This document shows, in pieces, positions 27,416 to 37,511 of a DNA stretch of 64,000 nucleotides. Source of the DNA: DATATJ01 sp963789075 (GTDB lineage: Bacteria; Acidobacteriota; Vicinamibacteria; Vicinamibacterales; CAVVIG01); contig CAWBJQ010000003.1 in NCBI GenBank assembly GCA_963789075.1, forward strand, positions 310,001 to 374,000, read 5' to 3'. Each line of letters begins with the position of its first letter. The stretch's first letter is position 1. Position numbers and translations under genes: made by a program. The notes beneath the pieces were generated by a model that saw nothing but the letters and a program-made list of their open reading frames with translations, did not search any database and had not been told where the DNA came from.

Positions 27416-27536
27416 GCTCGTTGTGCTCGGTTCGGCAGCCGCGTTGGTCCTCGGACAGGACGGCGGCGAAGGCGACAATCCGAATCCCCTGACGGAACAG
27501 ATTGTCGCGGGTGTCGTTCCCGGTCTGGACGACTGA
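27396..27536 (+). CDS. Candidate lasso peptide precursor A (46 aa)
   Basis: This short gene sits directly after the synthetase and carries a near-ideal ribosome site AGGAGGTGA at 27380-27388. The leader fits the lasso recognition pattern YxxPxLxxxG exactly at Y3, P6, L8 and G12. Five residues later, where Thr(-2) is usual, it has V18. The core would start at G20 and could form an eight-residue ring G20-D27 (GQDGGEGD), leaving an uncharged, Pro- and Gly-rich tail that ends LDD. The alternative ring residue E25 is too close. The Val at -2 is the main reason for caution. Membership in the lasso family is inferred from pattern plus neighbours. Confidence 0.72.
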   Translation: MKYSTPELVVLGSAAALVLGQDGGEGDNPNPLTEQIVAGVVPGLDD

Positions 27537-27556
27537 CATCTGACGTTCGTCGGGTT

Positions 27557-27589
27557 CCTCGCCTCCGGCCCGCGCAGCCGGGGGCGAGG
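27557..27589. terminator. Strong hairpin closing the lasso cluster
   Basis: Thirteen-base arms at 27557-27569 and 27577-27589 pair at 12 positions, the exception being a T:G wobble, around a seven-base loop. There is no T run. It lies between the precursor gene and the convergent S8 peptidase gene and probably terminates both transcripts. Confidence 0.65.
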
Positions 27590-27604
27590 ACCAATTCGCC
27601 GGCG

Positions 27605-30600
27605 CTACTTGTGCGACGCTCGATCGAGCGGCTGGAAGAGCATGCCGACTGCCGCCGGCAGTTCGCTCATATCGGGATAGTCCTTGCGCGTCTCCCATTT
27701 GTGCTCGGCGGCGTCTCGCTGCACAGCGAGATCGACGAGCTCGTAGAGCACACCGTTCGCCGATCCCGCAATCGCCGGCGCGATTCTCGTAATTTCGGTC
27801 CATCTGTCGCCGGGAGCGCGCATCTGCGTGGACGCGGACGATGGCTGCGCGCCGCCCGTCGCGATAATGGTGTCGATGACGAAGCCGCCAGCACCGGCCG
27901 GCAATGGCCCGGGATTCACCGCCGCACGCCATCGACCTGCCTTCGGCTTTCGTACGACGATCGTCTGCTCGTGAGCGACCGGCAAGGTGAAATCCAGATT
28001 AAAACACTCACCCGACGTGCAATCGTATAGATAGAGCTCGAGTGGACTACCGTCGTTCGCCTGGCTGTGGACCTGGACGACGAGCGTGGCCGCCGCGTCT
28101 GGCACGTCGACGTCGAATACGCTGGGCTTGCCGTTGGGGAGGAAGTGGCCTTCTCTCACGGTCTGCATTGCTGGCGACGCTTCGAGCACCGGTTCGCCCA
28201 ACGCCGCGCCGAGGTTTGCGACGTCCACGTTCAATCGTCCGCGATCGATTGAGCGCGGCTCGAGCTTGGCGCTCAGCATCGTAATGGTGAGTGCGTATTC
28301 GGCGGTCTCGGTTCGCACGAGTGTCTGGTCGTGCTCTCGGCGCGCCGACGCGTTGTCCAGATCGATCCCCCACGTGCCCGCTACCGGGTACGGCAGCACC
28401 ACACGATAGCGACCGGCCGTGAATGTGCGGCCGATTTCGGGATAGACGCGCGACAGCGGCGAGTACAGCGGGAGCAGCCCGCTACCGGGAAGTATCGACG
28501 CCATCACCGAACCATGCACGACTTCGAGCTCGACGCTCATCGCGACGACGTGATCGGGCACCGTGACGAAGCGCGAATCGTGCTGCATCAGCGGAACGGA
28601 TCCCTTGAATCGAGCCGCATGCGTGCGCGGGTCGACGACCTCGGGCACGAAGATCGTGGCCTGCGTCCGAAAGACGATAGCGTCGGTCGCCGGATCGCGC
28701 AGGTTGAGGATCGCGCTGTGCGGACCGTTCGTATGGATCGCAATCGTGATCGTCAGCGGCACGGACCTGTTCAACGGCAGCGTCAGCTGCTCCGGCGCCG
28801 CGAACGTGCCGTCTTCGCCCGTCCAGTCGACACGATAAGTGACGGGCGTCGCCGGTCCCGATTCGCGGCGGAATTGGATCTCGCGAGTTCCCGTTGTGCC
28901 GGCCGTCCACCCTCCCACTTCGAAAATGCCTTGGCCGATGTTTCCCCGCGCTGCGTAAGCCGCAAGCGGATGCACGATCGGCGCGGTCGTGTGAATGAGG
29001 GGAATGGCCACGGAATTGTGCAGCTCGCTCCACGCTGCGTTCACGTCGAGCACGCCGTTGCCTTGCTCGAATGACGGCGCGGCCGAAAGGAAGTGAGCGC
29101 CAACTTTCAGCGCACGGCCAAACTGTTCGAGCGAGAAGGGCAATCGCTCCTGCTTCATGCCGCTGATCAGCACCGCCGCGATACCTGCGGCATAGGGTGT
29201 GCTCGACGAGGTGCAGCAACTGATTTCGTAGCCGGGCGGCAGCTCGAACCGCGGAGCGTTCTTCGGCACTGGCACAGACGGGCTGGTCCATAGACTTGCT
29301 GCGACGCGTTCCACCGGCGCGAGAAAATCCGGTTTGATCATGCCGTCAATGGACGGACCGGCGGCGCCCGTATGGTGCACCATCAAGCCCGGCAGGATCG
29401 CGCCGCCTTCAAGTGCCGCAAATGTCGTTGGCCCGAGCGACCCGCCCACCGAAAACGCACCCGCGAACGCGGTGGCGCTGACGGGGAAGAGTTGATCGTT
29501 ACCGGCAGCGACGAAAATCGGCTTGTGATACGCGGATGCGATCCGACTGAGGAACAGGCCCACGAAATCCGCCGCAGTGTCGGGCATCGACTCAATGCCT
29601 TCCGAACACGCGAGCACATCGACGTCCGGCCGCTCGGCCGCGTCCAAAAACCCCTCCAGCAGATTGTGAAGAGCAAATGCCGTCGTCTGGTTGGCGACGA
29701 GCAGCACGCGCGCGCCAGGTGCCACACCGAATGCCAACCCGTCGTCGGACTTGCTTCCGGCGGCGACGCTGAGGGTCATCGCCTGGTGGTCTCCAGTCGC
29801 CGTGTAAATGTTGACCGTATGAGCCGGGCCATGCGTGAGAACGAAGCTCAGCTCCGTCTTTCTGGGATACGTCACTCTCAGCGCTCGTATATCCATCCGC
29901 TCGTTGACATCGGTGATCGGCTTCTCGTCGCGAAAGTCAGCGTCGCCATTCGTGTCGACCAGGATGTCGTGCGTTGCTTCGTCCTCGAGCACGCCGAACC
30001 GCTCGATCAGATTGCTGCCCAAATGAATCGCGTAGAGACCAAGCCGGTAATGACCAGGGTGCGGCATGATGTAAGTACGGCCGTCGATCTTGCACCACGC
30101 GCTGATCGCCTCCACGTTTCGATCCAGTTCGACTCGCGTGTCGTCTGGGTCGTCGGCAGGGATTGGGTTCAGGATGCCGGCGATCTTCGGGATCTCGAGG
30201 CCGTCGAGGCTCTTCGCATGGCCGATCGTCGGATGCGTCCACTCTGTCAAGGCGCTCTCGAGTATCGCGATCGTGACGCCTCGTCCGTCGAACGTCGGAT
30301 GCGCTTTGATCCATTCGCCGAGACCGACATCGTCTTCCCCCGTGTAGCCGCTCTCGCGCGAACGGTCTACAGAAAGTGCCGGCAGTGTCTCCATCGTCGC
30401 AAGCGTGTCCTTCGTTGGAAGCGGAACGGGCGTCGGGATGGAGGAGGTCGTCTCGAATCGCCGCCACATCTCGGCTTCTTTTTCTGCCGCGCCGTCGCGA
30501 TACACGCTGGCCTGGGACAGCGACGAGATCTGATACGCGTCGATGTCGGTCGAGGCGATGAGTGCCAACAGCTTGTCGATCGGTATTTCGACTCGCATGT

Positions 30601-30862
30601 AATCGATCGCGGCCACTGTCCGACGTACTCGACCTCCCAAGCGCGCGACGAGCGCGCTCGTCGGTCCGACGCGATGCCCGTGCACCATGAGCAGAACTTC
30701 CAGTCTGTCGAGACCGCTGATCACCGCACGATTCAGCAGCAGCCGGTTATGAAAGGACATGCGCCGCTGGCGGGCGTCCGTGAGCGCAGTCTGTTCGGAG
30801 CCGGCATCGATCGCGAGCAACAGCAGAACTACCGATGCAGTCCAGATCCGCGCGTTACGCAT
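27605..30862 (-). CDS. Large secreted S8 (subtilisin-like) peptidase
   Basis: This 1085-residue protein has a signal peptide (roughly residues 1-22) and an S8 domain. The Ser segment reads SSSTPYAAGIAAVLISG, equivalent to the GTSMAxP region. A His lies in GDHQAMTLSVAAG. The segment that should carry the catalytic Asp reads GVTIAILESALTEWTHP, with Glu202 where Asp is expected, so activity is uncertain. The C-terminal 500 residues are beta-rich domains. It is convergent to the lasso cluster and followed 36 bp later by a TonB receptor on the same strand, which may form one operon. The gene is intact. Confidence 0.85.
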   Translation of the reverse strand: MRNARIWTASVVLLLLAIDAGSEQTALTDARQRRMSFHNRLLLNRAVISGLDRLEVLLMVHGHRVGPTSALVARLGGRVRRTVAAIDYMRVEIPIDKLLALIASTDIDAYQISSLSQASVYRDGAAEKEAEMWRRFETTSSIPTPVPLPTKDTLATMETLPALSVDRSRESGYTGEDDVGLGEWIKAHPTFDGRGVTIAILESALTEWTHPTIGHAKSLDGLEIPKIAGILNPIPADDPDDTRVELDRNVEAISAWCKIDGRTYIMPHPGHYRLGLYAIHLGSNLIERFGVLEDEATHDILVDTNGDADFRDEKPITDVNERMDIRALRVTYPRKTELSFVLTHGPAHTVNIYTATGDHQAMTLSVAAGSKSDDGLAFGVAPGARVLLVANQTTAFALHNLLEGFLDAAERPDVDVLACSEGIESMPDTAADFVGLFLSRIASAYHKPIFVAAGNDQLFPVSATAFAGAFSVGGSLGPTTFAALEGGAILPGLMVHHTGAAGPSIDGMIKPDFLAPVERVAASLWTSPSVPVPKNAPRFELPPGYEISCCTSSSTPYAAGIAAVLISGMKQERLPFSLEQFGRALKVGAHFLSAAPSFEQGNGVLDVNAAWSELHNSVAIPLIHTTAPIVHPLAAYAARGNIGQGIFEVGGWTAGTTGTREIQFRRESGPATPVTYRVDWTGEDGTFAAPEQLTLPLNRSVPLTITIAIHTNGPHSAILNLRDPATDAIVFRTQATIFVPEVVDPRTHAARFKGSVPLMQHDSRFVTVPDHVVAMSVELEVVHGSVMASILPGSGLLPLYSPLSRVYPEIGRTFTAGRYRVVLPYPVAGTWGIDLDNASARREHDQTLVRTETAEYALTITMLSAKLEPRSIDRGRLNVDVANLGAALGEPVLEASPAMQTVREGHFLPNGKPSVFDVDVPDAAATLVVQVHSQANDGSPLELYLYDCTSGECFNLDFTLPVAHEQTIVVRKPKAGRWRAAVNPGPLPAGAGGFVIDTIIATGGAQPSSASTQMRAPGDRWTEITRIAPAIAGSANGVLYELVDLAVQRDAAEHKWETRKDYPDMSELPAAVGMLFQPLDRASHK

Positions 30863-30897
30863 CGGGCTCCTCTTTCTGCGGAGAATCCGCTCGTCGC

Positions 30898-33754
30898 CTA
30901 GAACGACGCGCGCAGCTGGATTTGCGCGGACCGCGGCAGCTGGCGAAAGGTGGTCGTGCCGTAGAGCACGTTGTATGTCTGGTTCGCCCCGGACTGGAAG
31001 CTGAGGTCCGCTCCGTTGTTCGTGATGTTGAAGACGTCGAGCGCCGCGTCGAATTTCAGGCGCGGGAAGGCGAAGCGTCGGCCGACCCGCAGATTGAGCG
31101 CGGAATAGACAGGAGTGGTCAGTTGATTATCACCACGTGTGGCGCCCGCAAATCGGATGACTGTCGCAAGCGGGTTCGTCACGACCCGGCCATTGGAGAG
31201 CGTGACGGTAGCCGGGCCAAACGTTGGATCCGCCGCTGCGACCCGCGTGACAACGGGGCCAGAGAAGATGCCGGATTGAATCGTGAGATCGGCGGCGATC
31301 AAAAGAGCCCAAGGTCCGGTGTATGAGGCGCCAGTTCTGACGGCGTGATTCAGCCATTGTGCGCTGCTCGTCCCACGCTGAGTCATCTGAGTGCCAGACA
31401 GGCTGTTGGCGTCGGTCGGCGCCGACGAGGTGCCGGTCGTGCTCCCGATGCCGGCGTCGTTCGCAAAGGCGCCGGGTTGAATGAACGAGGCGGGATCGTT
31501 CGGCTGCCACGTGCCATCGATGTGCCGCCACTGGCGGACATAGCTCGCCACGCCTTGCAGCCGGCTCGTGCGCTTCGTCATCGAGAACTCCAACGAGTCG
31601 TAGACCGGCGTGTTCCAGCTGTTGTTCGTTGCGACATAGATCTCGTTGAAGTTCGGATCCTTGTAGCCGGCGAACACGCTGCCGTTATAAAGCCCATTGG
31701 TCTCGACCTCGGTCGGTCGACCGAGATAGAGACGGTGCAGGTAATCGACGCTTGCCGAGGCGCCGCCACCAAGCTGCTTGCTGTAGCCGGCGCCCCATTC
31801 GCGCACGAACGGCTGATGCAGGTTCGAATCGAGTCGATGATTTGGCGTGACCGCAAAGGTTGCCGGCGTGAAGAACTCCGTCTCGAACGAGCCGTCGAGA
31901 TTCAGATCGTACAGATCATGCGTGGCCAGTGACGCTGTGCCGAGCGTGGTCACGAGGCCGGGCTGATCCGCGACGCGTACCCAATGGGCGCGAAGCACGT
32001 TCTTGGCATCGGCCGTGAGTGCATAGTTAATCCCGAAGCGCGGTCCGATCTCGGTGCTGTTTTGCGCGGTCGCATTGAATACGAGATCCCGCACGATGAC
32101 GTGATCCACGCGCAGGCCGGCATTCACCGTGAACCGGGCCGTCGGCCGCCACGCGTCCTGGACATAGCCCGCGTAGTCCTGTCCTCGAATCCGATAGGTG
32201 ATCAACTGCGTGCCGTCGAGGATCTGACGATGGAACGGCACCAACGCCCCGGTCGACGACAGGACGGATTCCTCCGTCACGAAGCCGCCGTTCATGTACG
32301 TCACGTCGTTGCCGGCGACGCGGCGTTCGACGTAGAGTCCCGCCTGCAGATCGTGAGTGCTCGACGCGTGCCGGACAAGTCGCGTGGCATCGAACGACAC
32401 CGTGAGCTTCGAGTTCGGTTGAGTCGCATAGCCGTTCGTCGGCGAATCGATGGCGGCAAGCAGGCCATTCCCCACGAGCCGTCCGCCTGAGAGGATCGTG
32501 CTCTGGTAGACCGGTCCGAACGGTTCGTCGAGGTGCGGATCGACCTGATCGCGTCGCTTGTCGTTGTACGCGACGCCGAGTCGCGTGGTCAGCCGATCGG
32601 ACCAGACCGAGGAGAGGTGCACGGCCGCCGCGGCCCCGCCGGTCGCCTGCGTCTGTGGCTGCGCGGCGGTTGCGAGCGCCGCTTGGACGGGATTGACGTC
32701 TCGCTGGTAGAAGCCGGACAGCTGCTGGCCGGCCGCGGCTTGCGCCGTCAGCTTGACGAATGAAAAGTGTGCCGTGTTGAGATTGTCGGTCGGCGTGTAG
32801 CCCGGCACCAATGCCCGAAGCGTCGCGATTTGGGATGCCGTCCGGCTGACACCTGTCGTGATGTCGGCGTAGCGATACGCCCCGAATGCCCACAGATGAT
32901 CCTTGACCAGCGGAAACCCCAGCGACAGATCGACTTGCCGCTGGTCGGCGGTACTGCTCGTGCCGCCCGCCAGGTTCGAGCCGTTCCATTTCAACGGCTG
33001 AACGAACATCGTCGCAGCGCCCTTCAACTGGTTCGTCCCGCTGGCCGTCGCGATGTTGACGATGCCGCCGAAGCCCAGCGGCGACGAGGCATCGACGCCG
33101 GATGTCTTGATCTGCATGTCGTCGATCGCGTCGGTGTTGAGGCTGATGTAGGTGACGCCGGCATTCGTGGAGGAGGTCACGTCCGCCCCGTCGATCTGCA
33201 CGACGTTGGCGGACTGGTCGGCTCCGTGCACGAAGATCTGACGCTGGCCGTTGAAGTCGGCGGTCGTCGACCCCAGGCGCGAGCGTGAGTGCACCGAACC
33301 ATTCGCGTCGCTCAGACAGCGGAATGCCGCGCAGCAGCTCGCCGCTGATGTTCACCGACTGCGTCGCGTTGCGCGTCTCGAGCAGCGGTGTCTCCTGGCG
33401 CACGTCCACCGTCTCGTCCACGCCGCCGATGGCCATCGGAATGTTCACCTCGACGTTCAACCCCGCCTGCACAGTGACCGGCGTGCGACGAAACCGCGCG
33501 AAGCCGCTCAACTCAGCGACGATCGTGTAATCACCCGGCGGCATGTTCCCAAGCCGATACTGGCCGACCCGATCCGTCGTGGTGCTGTACACGCCAGGCA
33601 CCGTCACGCTCGTCGCCGACACTGCGACGCCTGGCACGACAGCGTCGCCCTGATCCGTCGCCACGCCATGAACGCTTCCACTGGCCGTCGTCTGCGCGTG
33701 CAGCGGCAGCGCCACGAGCAGGATCAGGCCAAGCAAGCTGGGAATTCGGCACAT
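30898..33754 (-). CDS. TonB-dependent receptor, Oar-like with carboxypeptidase-regulatory domain (one frameshift)
   Basis: This about 951-residue outer-membrane receptor starts at an ATG at 33754 with GGAG upstream and a signal peptide ending near LHAQ. Residues 30-115 form the Ig-like CarboxypepD_reg domain (GVATDQGDAVVPGVAVSA). A plug domain (VVQIDGADVTSS, IVNIATASGTNQLKG) and a 22-strand barrel ending in RSAQIQLRASF follow. The frame changes near 33270, between LTLAPGV and TTADFNGQRQ. The substrate is unknown. It lies just ahead of the S8 peptidase gene. Confidence 0.87.
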
Positions 33755-34039
33755 CGGTAGGGACTCCTCTGATTGGTGACCGAGGACGTTGACGAAAGTT
33801 GTGGATGAAGATTGTCGCGAAGGGCAGCGGACGAACCCGCCGCAACAGGCAGAGCCGCGCGCGGACTCCACCTGCTGCGGTTGGATGCGTCTACACGGGT
33901 TCCAGTTCAGGAGCGACAGCTCGCGCGATCGCCTCGTGGTGTGTCGTGTCTTCAGGCAGCGGACGGCAATACTCGTATGCGAGCGGCGTGGCTTCCGCTC
34001 GCACCGTGCAGTCCTGACGCACGAGCTGAAACGCGCGCG

Positions 34040-34297
34040 TCAACGCATCCTCACCCACGATCCAGCGCGGTCGCCGAAGAAATCGGCGAGCGCCCCCAGA
34101 TGACGCCCGTTGTTGCGCATGCGCTGGCCGTGATCAGCCCAGCGCTTCACGCCATCGGGATTGGCAAGGATCCGCTCGAAGTTGTGCCGCAGCGGGTCCA
34201 GCATTTTCTCGAGCGCTGCTTCGTCGATCGGTAACCGGCACGCCGCACGCAACTCTCCCACGCATTCTTTCATCGCGATCTCGGGCAGTCTCTTCAC
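34040..34297 (-). CDS. Small hypothetical protein
   Basis: This 85-residue protein starts at a GTG at 34297 with GGAGGT upstream, which is why I prefer it to the ATG at 34327. It is helical and charged (IDEAALEKMLDPLRHNFERI, RMRNNGRHLGALADFFGD). It has no membrane segment or known motif. It sits alone between the receptor and the molybdenum hydroxylase operon. Confidence 0.5.
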   Translation of the reverse strand: MKRLPEIAMKECVGELRAACRLPIDEAALEKMLDPLRHNFERILANPDGVKRWADHGQRMRNNGRHLGALADFFGDRAGSWVRMR

Positions 34298-34545
34298 AAC
34301 ACCACCTCCAAACTGATCTGCCAACACGCCAGAATCGATCGGGCGACCCGGGCGCCGCCAAGCATGAACGCGCTGTTGGCCGGACGACGTGACTTCAGAA
34401 CAGCATGCGCCTTTGAACTCTGGCGATGTACCAGCGCACCGCGCGATCCGCCCAGTCCAAACGTCGACTACCGGTCCCCGCCACGTTTGACAACGCCGCG
34501 GAGCACGCCGTAGGCTCGATCGATCTCCTTTCAGAGGCTGTGACC

Positions 34546-35076
34546 ATGAGCATCACACTGCACGTGAACGGTCGATCGCAGACGGTCGACGCCGACCCCG
34601 ACACGCCGCTGTTATACGTGCTCGCCGACGATCTGGCGCTGCGCGGTCCGAAGTTCGGTTGTGGGCTCGGCCAATGCGGCGCGTGCACGGTGATCGCTCG
34701 CGGCCGTGCGATCCGATCGTGCGTGACGCCGGTGAGTGCGATGAGCGGTGCTGACATCACGACACTCGAAGGGCTCGGCACCGTCGAACACCCGCACCCG
34801 ATCCAGCAAGCCTTCATCGACGAGCAGGCCGCGCAGTGCGGCTTCTGCCTGAACGGCATCATCCTCACAGCGAAGGCGTTTCTCGATCAGCATCCGCAAG
34901 CAGACGCCGCGGAGATTCAACAGGCGCTCTCGGGCGTGTTGTGCCGCTGCTTCACGCACACGCGCATGCTGCGCGCGATCAACCGGTACGCCGGACACCG
35001 CGTATCGGCACAGCAGGGCGACAACGCAGACGCCAGCCGAGACCACGCAACTGTCGCGTCGACTCGGGAGGTGTGA
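34546..35076 (+). CDS. (2Fe-2S)-binding subunit of an aldehyde/isoquinoline-type molybdenum hydroxylase
   Basis: This 176-residue iron-sulfur subunit passes electrons from the molybdenum centre. The plant-type cluster ligands are in GCGLGQCGACTV with a later Cys (RSC). The second cluster ligands are in QCGFCLNGI and CRCFTH. This two-subunit arrangement is that of isoquinoline 1-oxidoreductase (IorAB), with no separate FAD subunit. It is followed after one base by the large subunit gene. The substrate is unknown. Confidence 0.92.
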   Translation: MSITLHVNGRSQTVDADPDTPLLYVLADDLALRGPKFGCGLGQCGACTVIARGRAIRSCVTPVSAMSGADITTLEGLGTVEHPHPIQQAFIDEQAAQCGFCLNGIILTAKAFLDQHPQADAAEIQQALSGVLCRCFTHTRMLRAINRYAGHRVSAQQGDNADASRDHATVASTREV

Positions 35077-35077
35077 C

Positions 35078-37423
35078 ATGACGCCCGATGCTGTCAGCGC
35101 CCTCGCACAGGCCGGCTTCTCGCGCCGCGATTTTCTGAAAACCTCCGGCGCGCTGCTCGTGAGCTTTACGACCGCCGCCGCGATGGAGCAGGTGGGCCTG
35201 GCTCAAGGCCCTTTCGATACGCACGCATCGCACATCGACCCGAAACAACTCGATTCGTGGCTGGCGATCGCCGCCGACGGCACCGTCACTGCCTACACGG
35301 GCAAATGCGATTTCGGCCAGGGCATGCTCACCGCTCAGACGCAGCTCGTCGCCGAGGAACTGGGCGTGGCCCTCGCCCGCGTGAAGCTGATTCAGTGCGA
35401 TACGGCCGTCTGTCCCGACCAGGGGACGACGTCTGGCAGCCAGTCGACGCCGACGAATTTCAACCAGCGCAATCTGGCGCAGGCGGGCGCGACCGCGCGT
35501 GAGGCGCTGCTGCGCATGGCGGCGACGCGGCTCGGGACCACGCCAGACCAACTTGCGATCGCCGATGGCGTCATCACGTCAAAGGGCGATCGATCGAAGC
35601 GTGTCACGTACGGCGAGCTCGTTGCAGGCAAGAAGCTCAATCTCCAACTCGATCCGCAGGCGACCCGCAAGTCCGCGGGCGAATGGACCGTGCTCGGCAA
35701 GCCGGTGCCGCGCGTCGACATGGCATCGATGGCGACCGGCGACTTCGAGTTCGTCCACAACGTCCACGTGCCGGGCATGCTGCACGGCGCGGTCGTGCGT
35801 CCGCCGGCCGTCGGCGCCACGCTGGTCCGCGTCGACGAGAGCTCGATCAGCCACCTGCCTGGCGTCGTGAAGGTCGTCGTCAAAAAGGATTTCGTCGGCG
35901 TCGTGGCGGCGAAGCCGTGGCAGGCGATGCAGGCAGCGGCCGCGCTCAAGGCGACGTGGTCGCCTGGCACCGGGCTGTCTGCGCAGCGCGATGTCTACGA
36001 TCACATGCGACACCAGCCCTCGCGCGACGCCTTCGTCGTCGACTCGAAGGACGTCGACGCCACGCTGTCGAAGGCCGCCGCGATCGTCAAGGCGACTTAC
36101 CAGCATCCGTATCAGATGCACGGCTCGATGGGGACGTCGTGTGCCGTTGCCGACGTGAAAGATGGCGCTGCGACCGTCTGGTCGCCGACGCAATCTGCTT
36201 ACCCGACCCGCAGCGGCATCGCCATGCTGCTCGGCATGAAGCCGGACGATGTGCGCGTGATTTTCGAGCGGGGCGCGGGCTGCTACGGAATCAACGGGGC
36301 CGACACGGTGTCGTACGACGCGGCGCTGCTGTCGCAGGCCGTCGGTAAACCGGTGCGCGTGCAGCTCTCGCGCAAGGACGAAATGGCGTGGGAGAACTAT
36401 GGCTTTGCCTACACGATCGATCAACGCGCCGGCGTCGATGCGGCCGGCGCGATCGTCGCGTGGGACTACGAGGCGTGGCTGGCGTCGCGCGGCGGCCGGC
36501 CCGGCTACGACACGCCCGGGAATGTGGTCACAGGCATGCTCGCGGGCTTCGAGCCGGCGGCGTTCAAACCTGCGCAGGCGACAGAGCCGGCGGGCGAGTT
36601 CCGGAACGGCAACAATGCGGCGCCGTCGTACGTCGCCGGCCGCATCGCCCGAATGGCTGGTGGTGCGGGAACGATCGCCAGCGAGCGTGTGCTGACACAC
36701 ACGGTCCTCTCACCGTTCTTCACCGGTCCTCTCCGGTCGCCGTCGCGTCTGCAGAACACGTTTGCCCACGAGTGCTTCTTCGACGAGATTGCGGCGCACG
36801 TGCGGGTCGATCCGGTCGCCTACCGCCTGCGGCACCTCTCGTCAACGAGGCTGAAGGACGCGATCGCGGCCGCGGCGAAGGCGGCGAAATGGGATGCGCG
36901 CCCGTCGCCCAATCCCAGTCGGTCCAACACCGGGATCGTCACCGGACGCGGAATCTCTTGCGTGGCGTACGAAGGCACGAACGGCTACATCGCGATGATC
37001 GCCGAGGTCGCCGTGGACCAGGACACCGGCAAGGTGATCGCGCGGCGTCTGGTGGTCGCACAGGATTGCGGTCCAGTGTCGAATCCAGACGGCATGCGCA
37101 ACCAGATTGAAGGCGGCGCCCTCCAGGGTTTGAGCCGCGCGCTTGGCGAAGAAGTCACCTGGGACGATCAGAAGATCACGTCGATCGATTGGCGGACGTA
37201 TCACAGCCTGCCGCTCGGCTTCGACGCGCCGGGCGTCGAATGCGTGCTGATCAACAGAACGGACGTCGAGGCCACCGGCGCGGGAGAGACGGCGATCACG
37301 ATTGTTGCGGCAGCCATCGGTAACGCGATCTTCGATGCGACGGGCGCACGGCTCCGGCAGGTGCCGTTCACCGCCGAGCGCGTGAAGGCGGCGCTGGACG
37401 CGCGGGTGGCGCGCGGCATGTAG
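35078..37423 (+). CDS. Molybdopterin-binding large subunit, xanthine dehydrogenase family (IorB-like)
   Basis: This intact 781-residue subunit holds the molybdenum cofactor and hydroxylates an aldehyde or N-heterocycle. A twin-arginine signal (SRRDFLKTSGALLVSF) sends the complex to the periplasm, with the small subunit as passenger. Motifs include KCDFGQGMLTAQTQLVAEEL, QMHGSMGTSCAVADV, and a C-terminal GAGETAITIVAAAIGNAIFD, in which the Glu is the usual catalytic base. It forms an operon with the 2Fe-2S subunit. Electron acceptors are probably cytochromes, as in IorAB-like enzymes. Confidence 0.92.
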   Translation: MTPDAVSALAQAGFSRRDFLKTSGALLVSFTTAAAMEQVGLAQGPFDTHASHIDPKQLDSWLAIAADGTVTAYTGKCDFGQGMLTAQTQLVAEELGVALARVKLIQCDTAVCPDQGTTSGSQSTPTNFNQRNLAQAGATAREALLRMAATRLGTTPDQLAIADGVITSKGDRSKRVTYGELVAGKKLNLQLDPQATRKSAGEWTVLGKPVPRVDMASMATGDFEFVHNVHVPGMLHGAVVRPPAVGATLVRVDESSISHLPGVVKVVVKKDFVGVVAAKPWQAMQAAAALKATWSPGTGLSAQRDVYDHMRHQPSRDAFVVDSKDVDATLSKAAAIVKATYQHPYQMHGSMGTSCAVADVKDGAATVWSPTQSAYPTRSGIAMLLGMKPDDVRVIFERGAGCYGINGADTVSYDAALLSQAVGKPVRVQLSRKDEMAWENYGFAYTIDQRAGVDAAGAIVAWDYEAWLASRGGRPGYDTPGNVVTGMLAGFEPAAFKPAQATEPAGEFRNGNNAAPSYVAGRIARMAGGAGTIASERVLTHTVLSPFFTGPLRSPSRLQNTFAHECFFDEIAAHVRVDPVAYRLRHLSSTRLKDAIAAAAKAAKWDARPSPNPSRSNTGIVTGRGISCVAYEGTNGYIAMIAEVAVDQDTGKVIARRLVVAQDCGPVSNPDGMRNQIEGGALQGLSRALGEEVTWDDQKITSIDWRTYHSLPLGFDAPGVECVLINRTDVEATGAGETAITIVAAAIGNAIFDATGARLRQVPFTAERVKAALDARVARGM

Positions 37424-37511
37424 CGCGAAGGCTTCCACCTCCGCTAAGGCTCCGGCGGACAGGTCAGCCGAGCGCTTACGACGGTTTCGGCCATCCAGTA
37501 CAATTGGCCGC

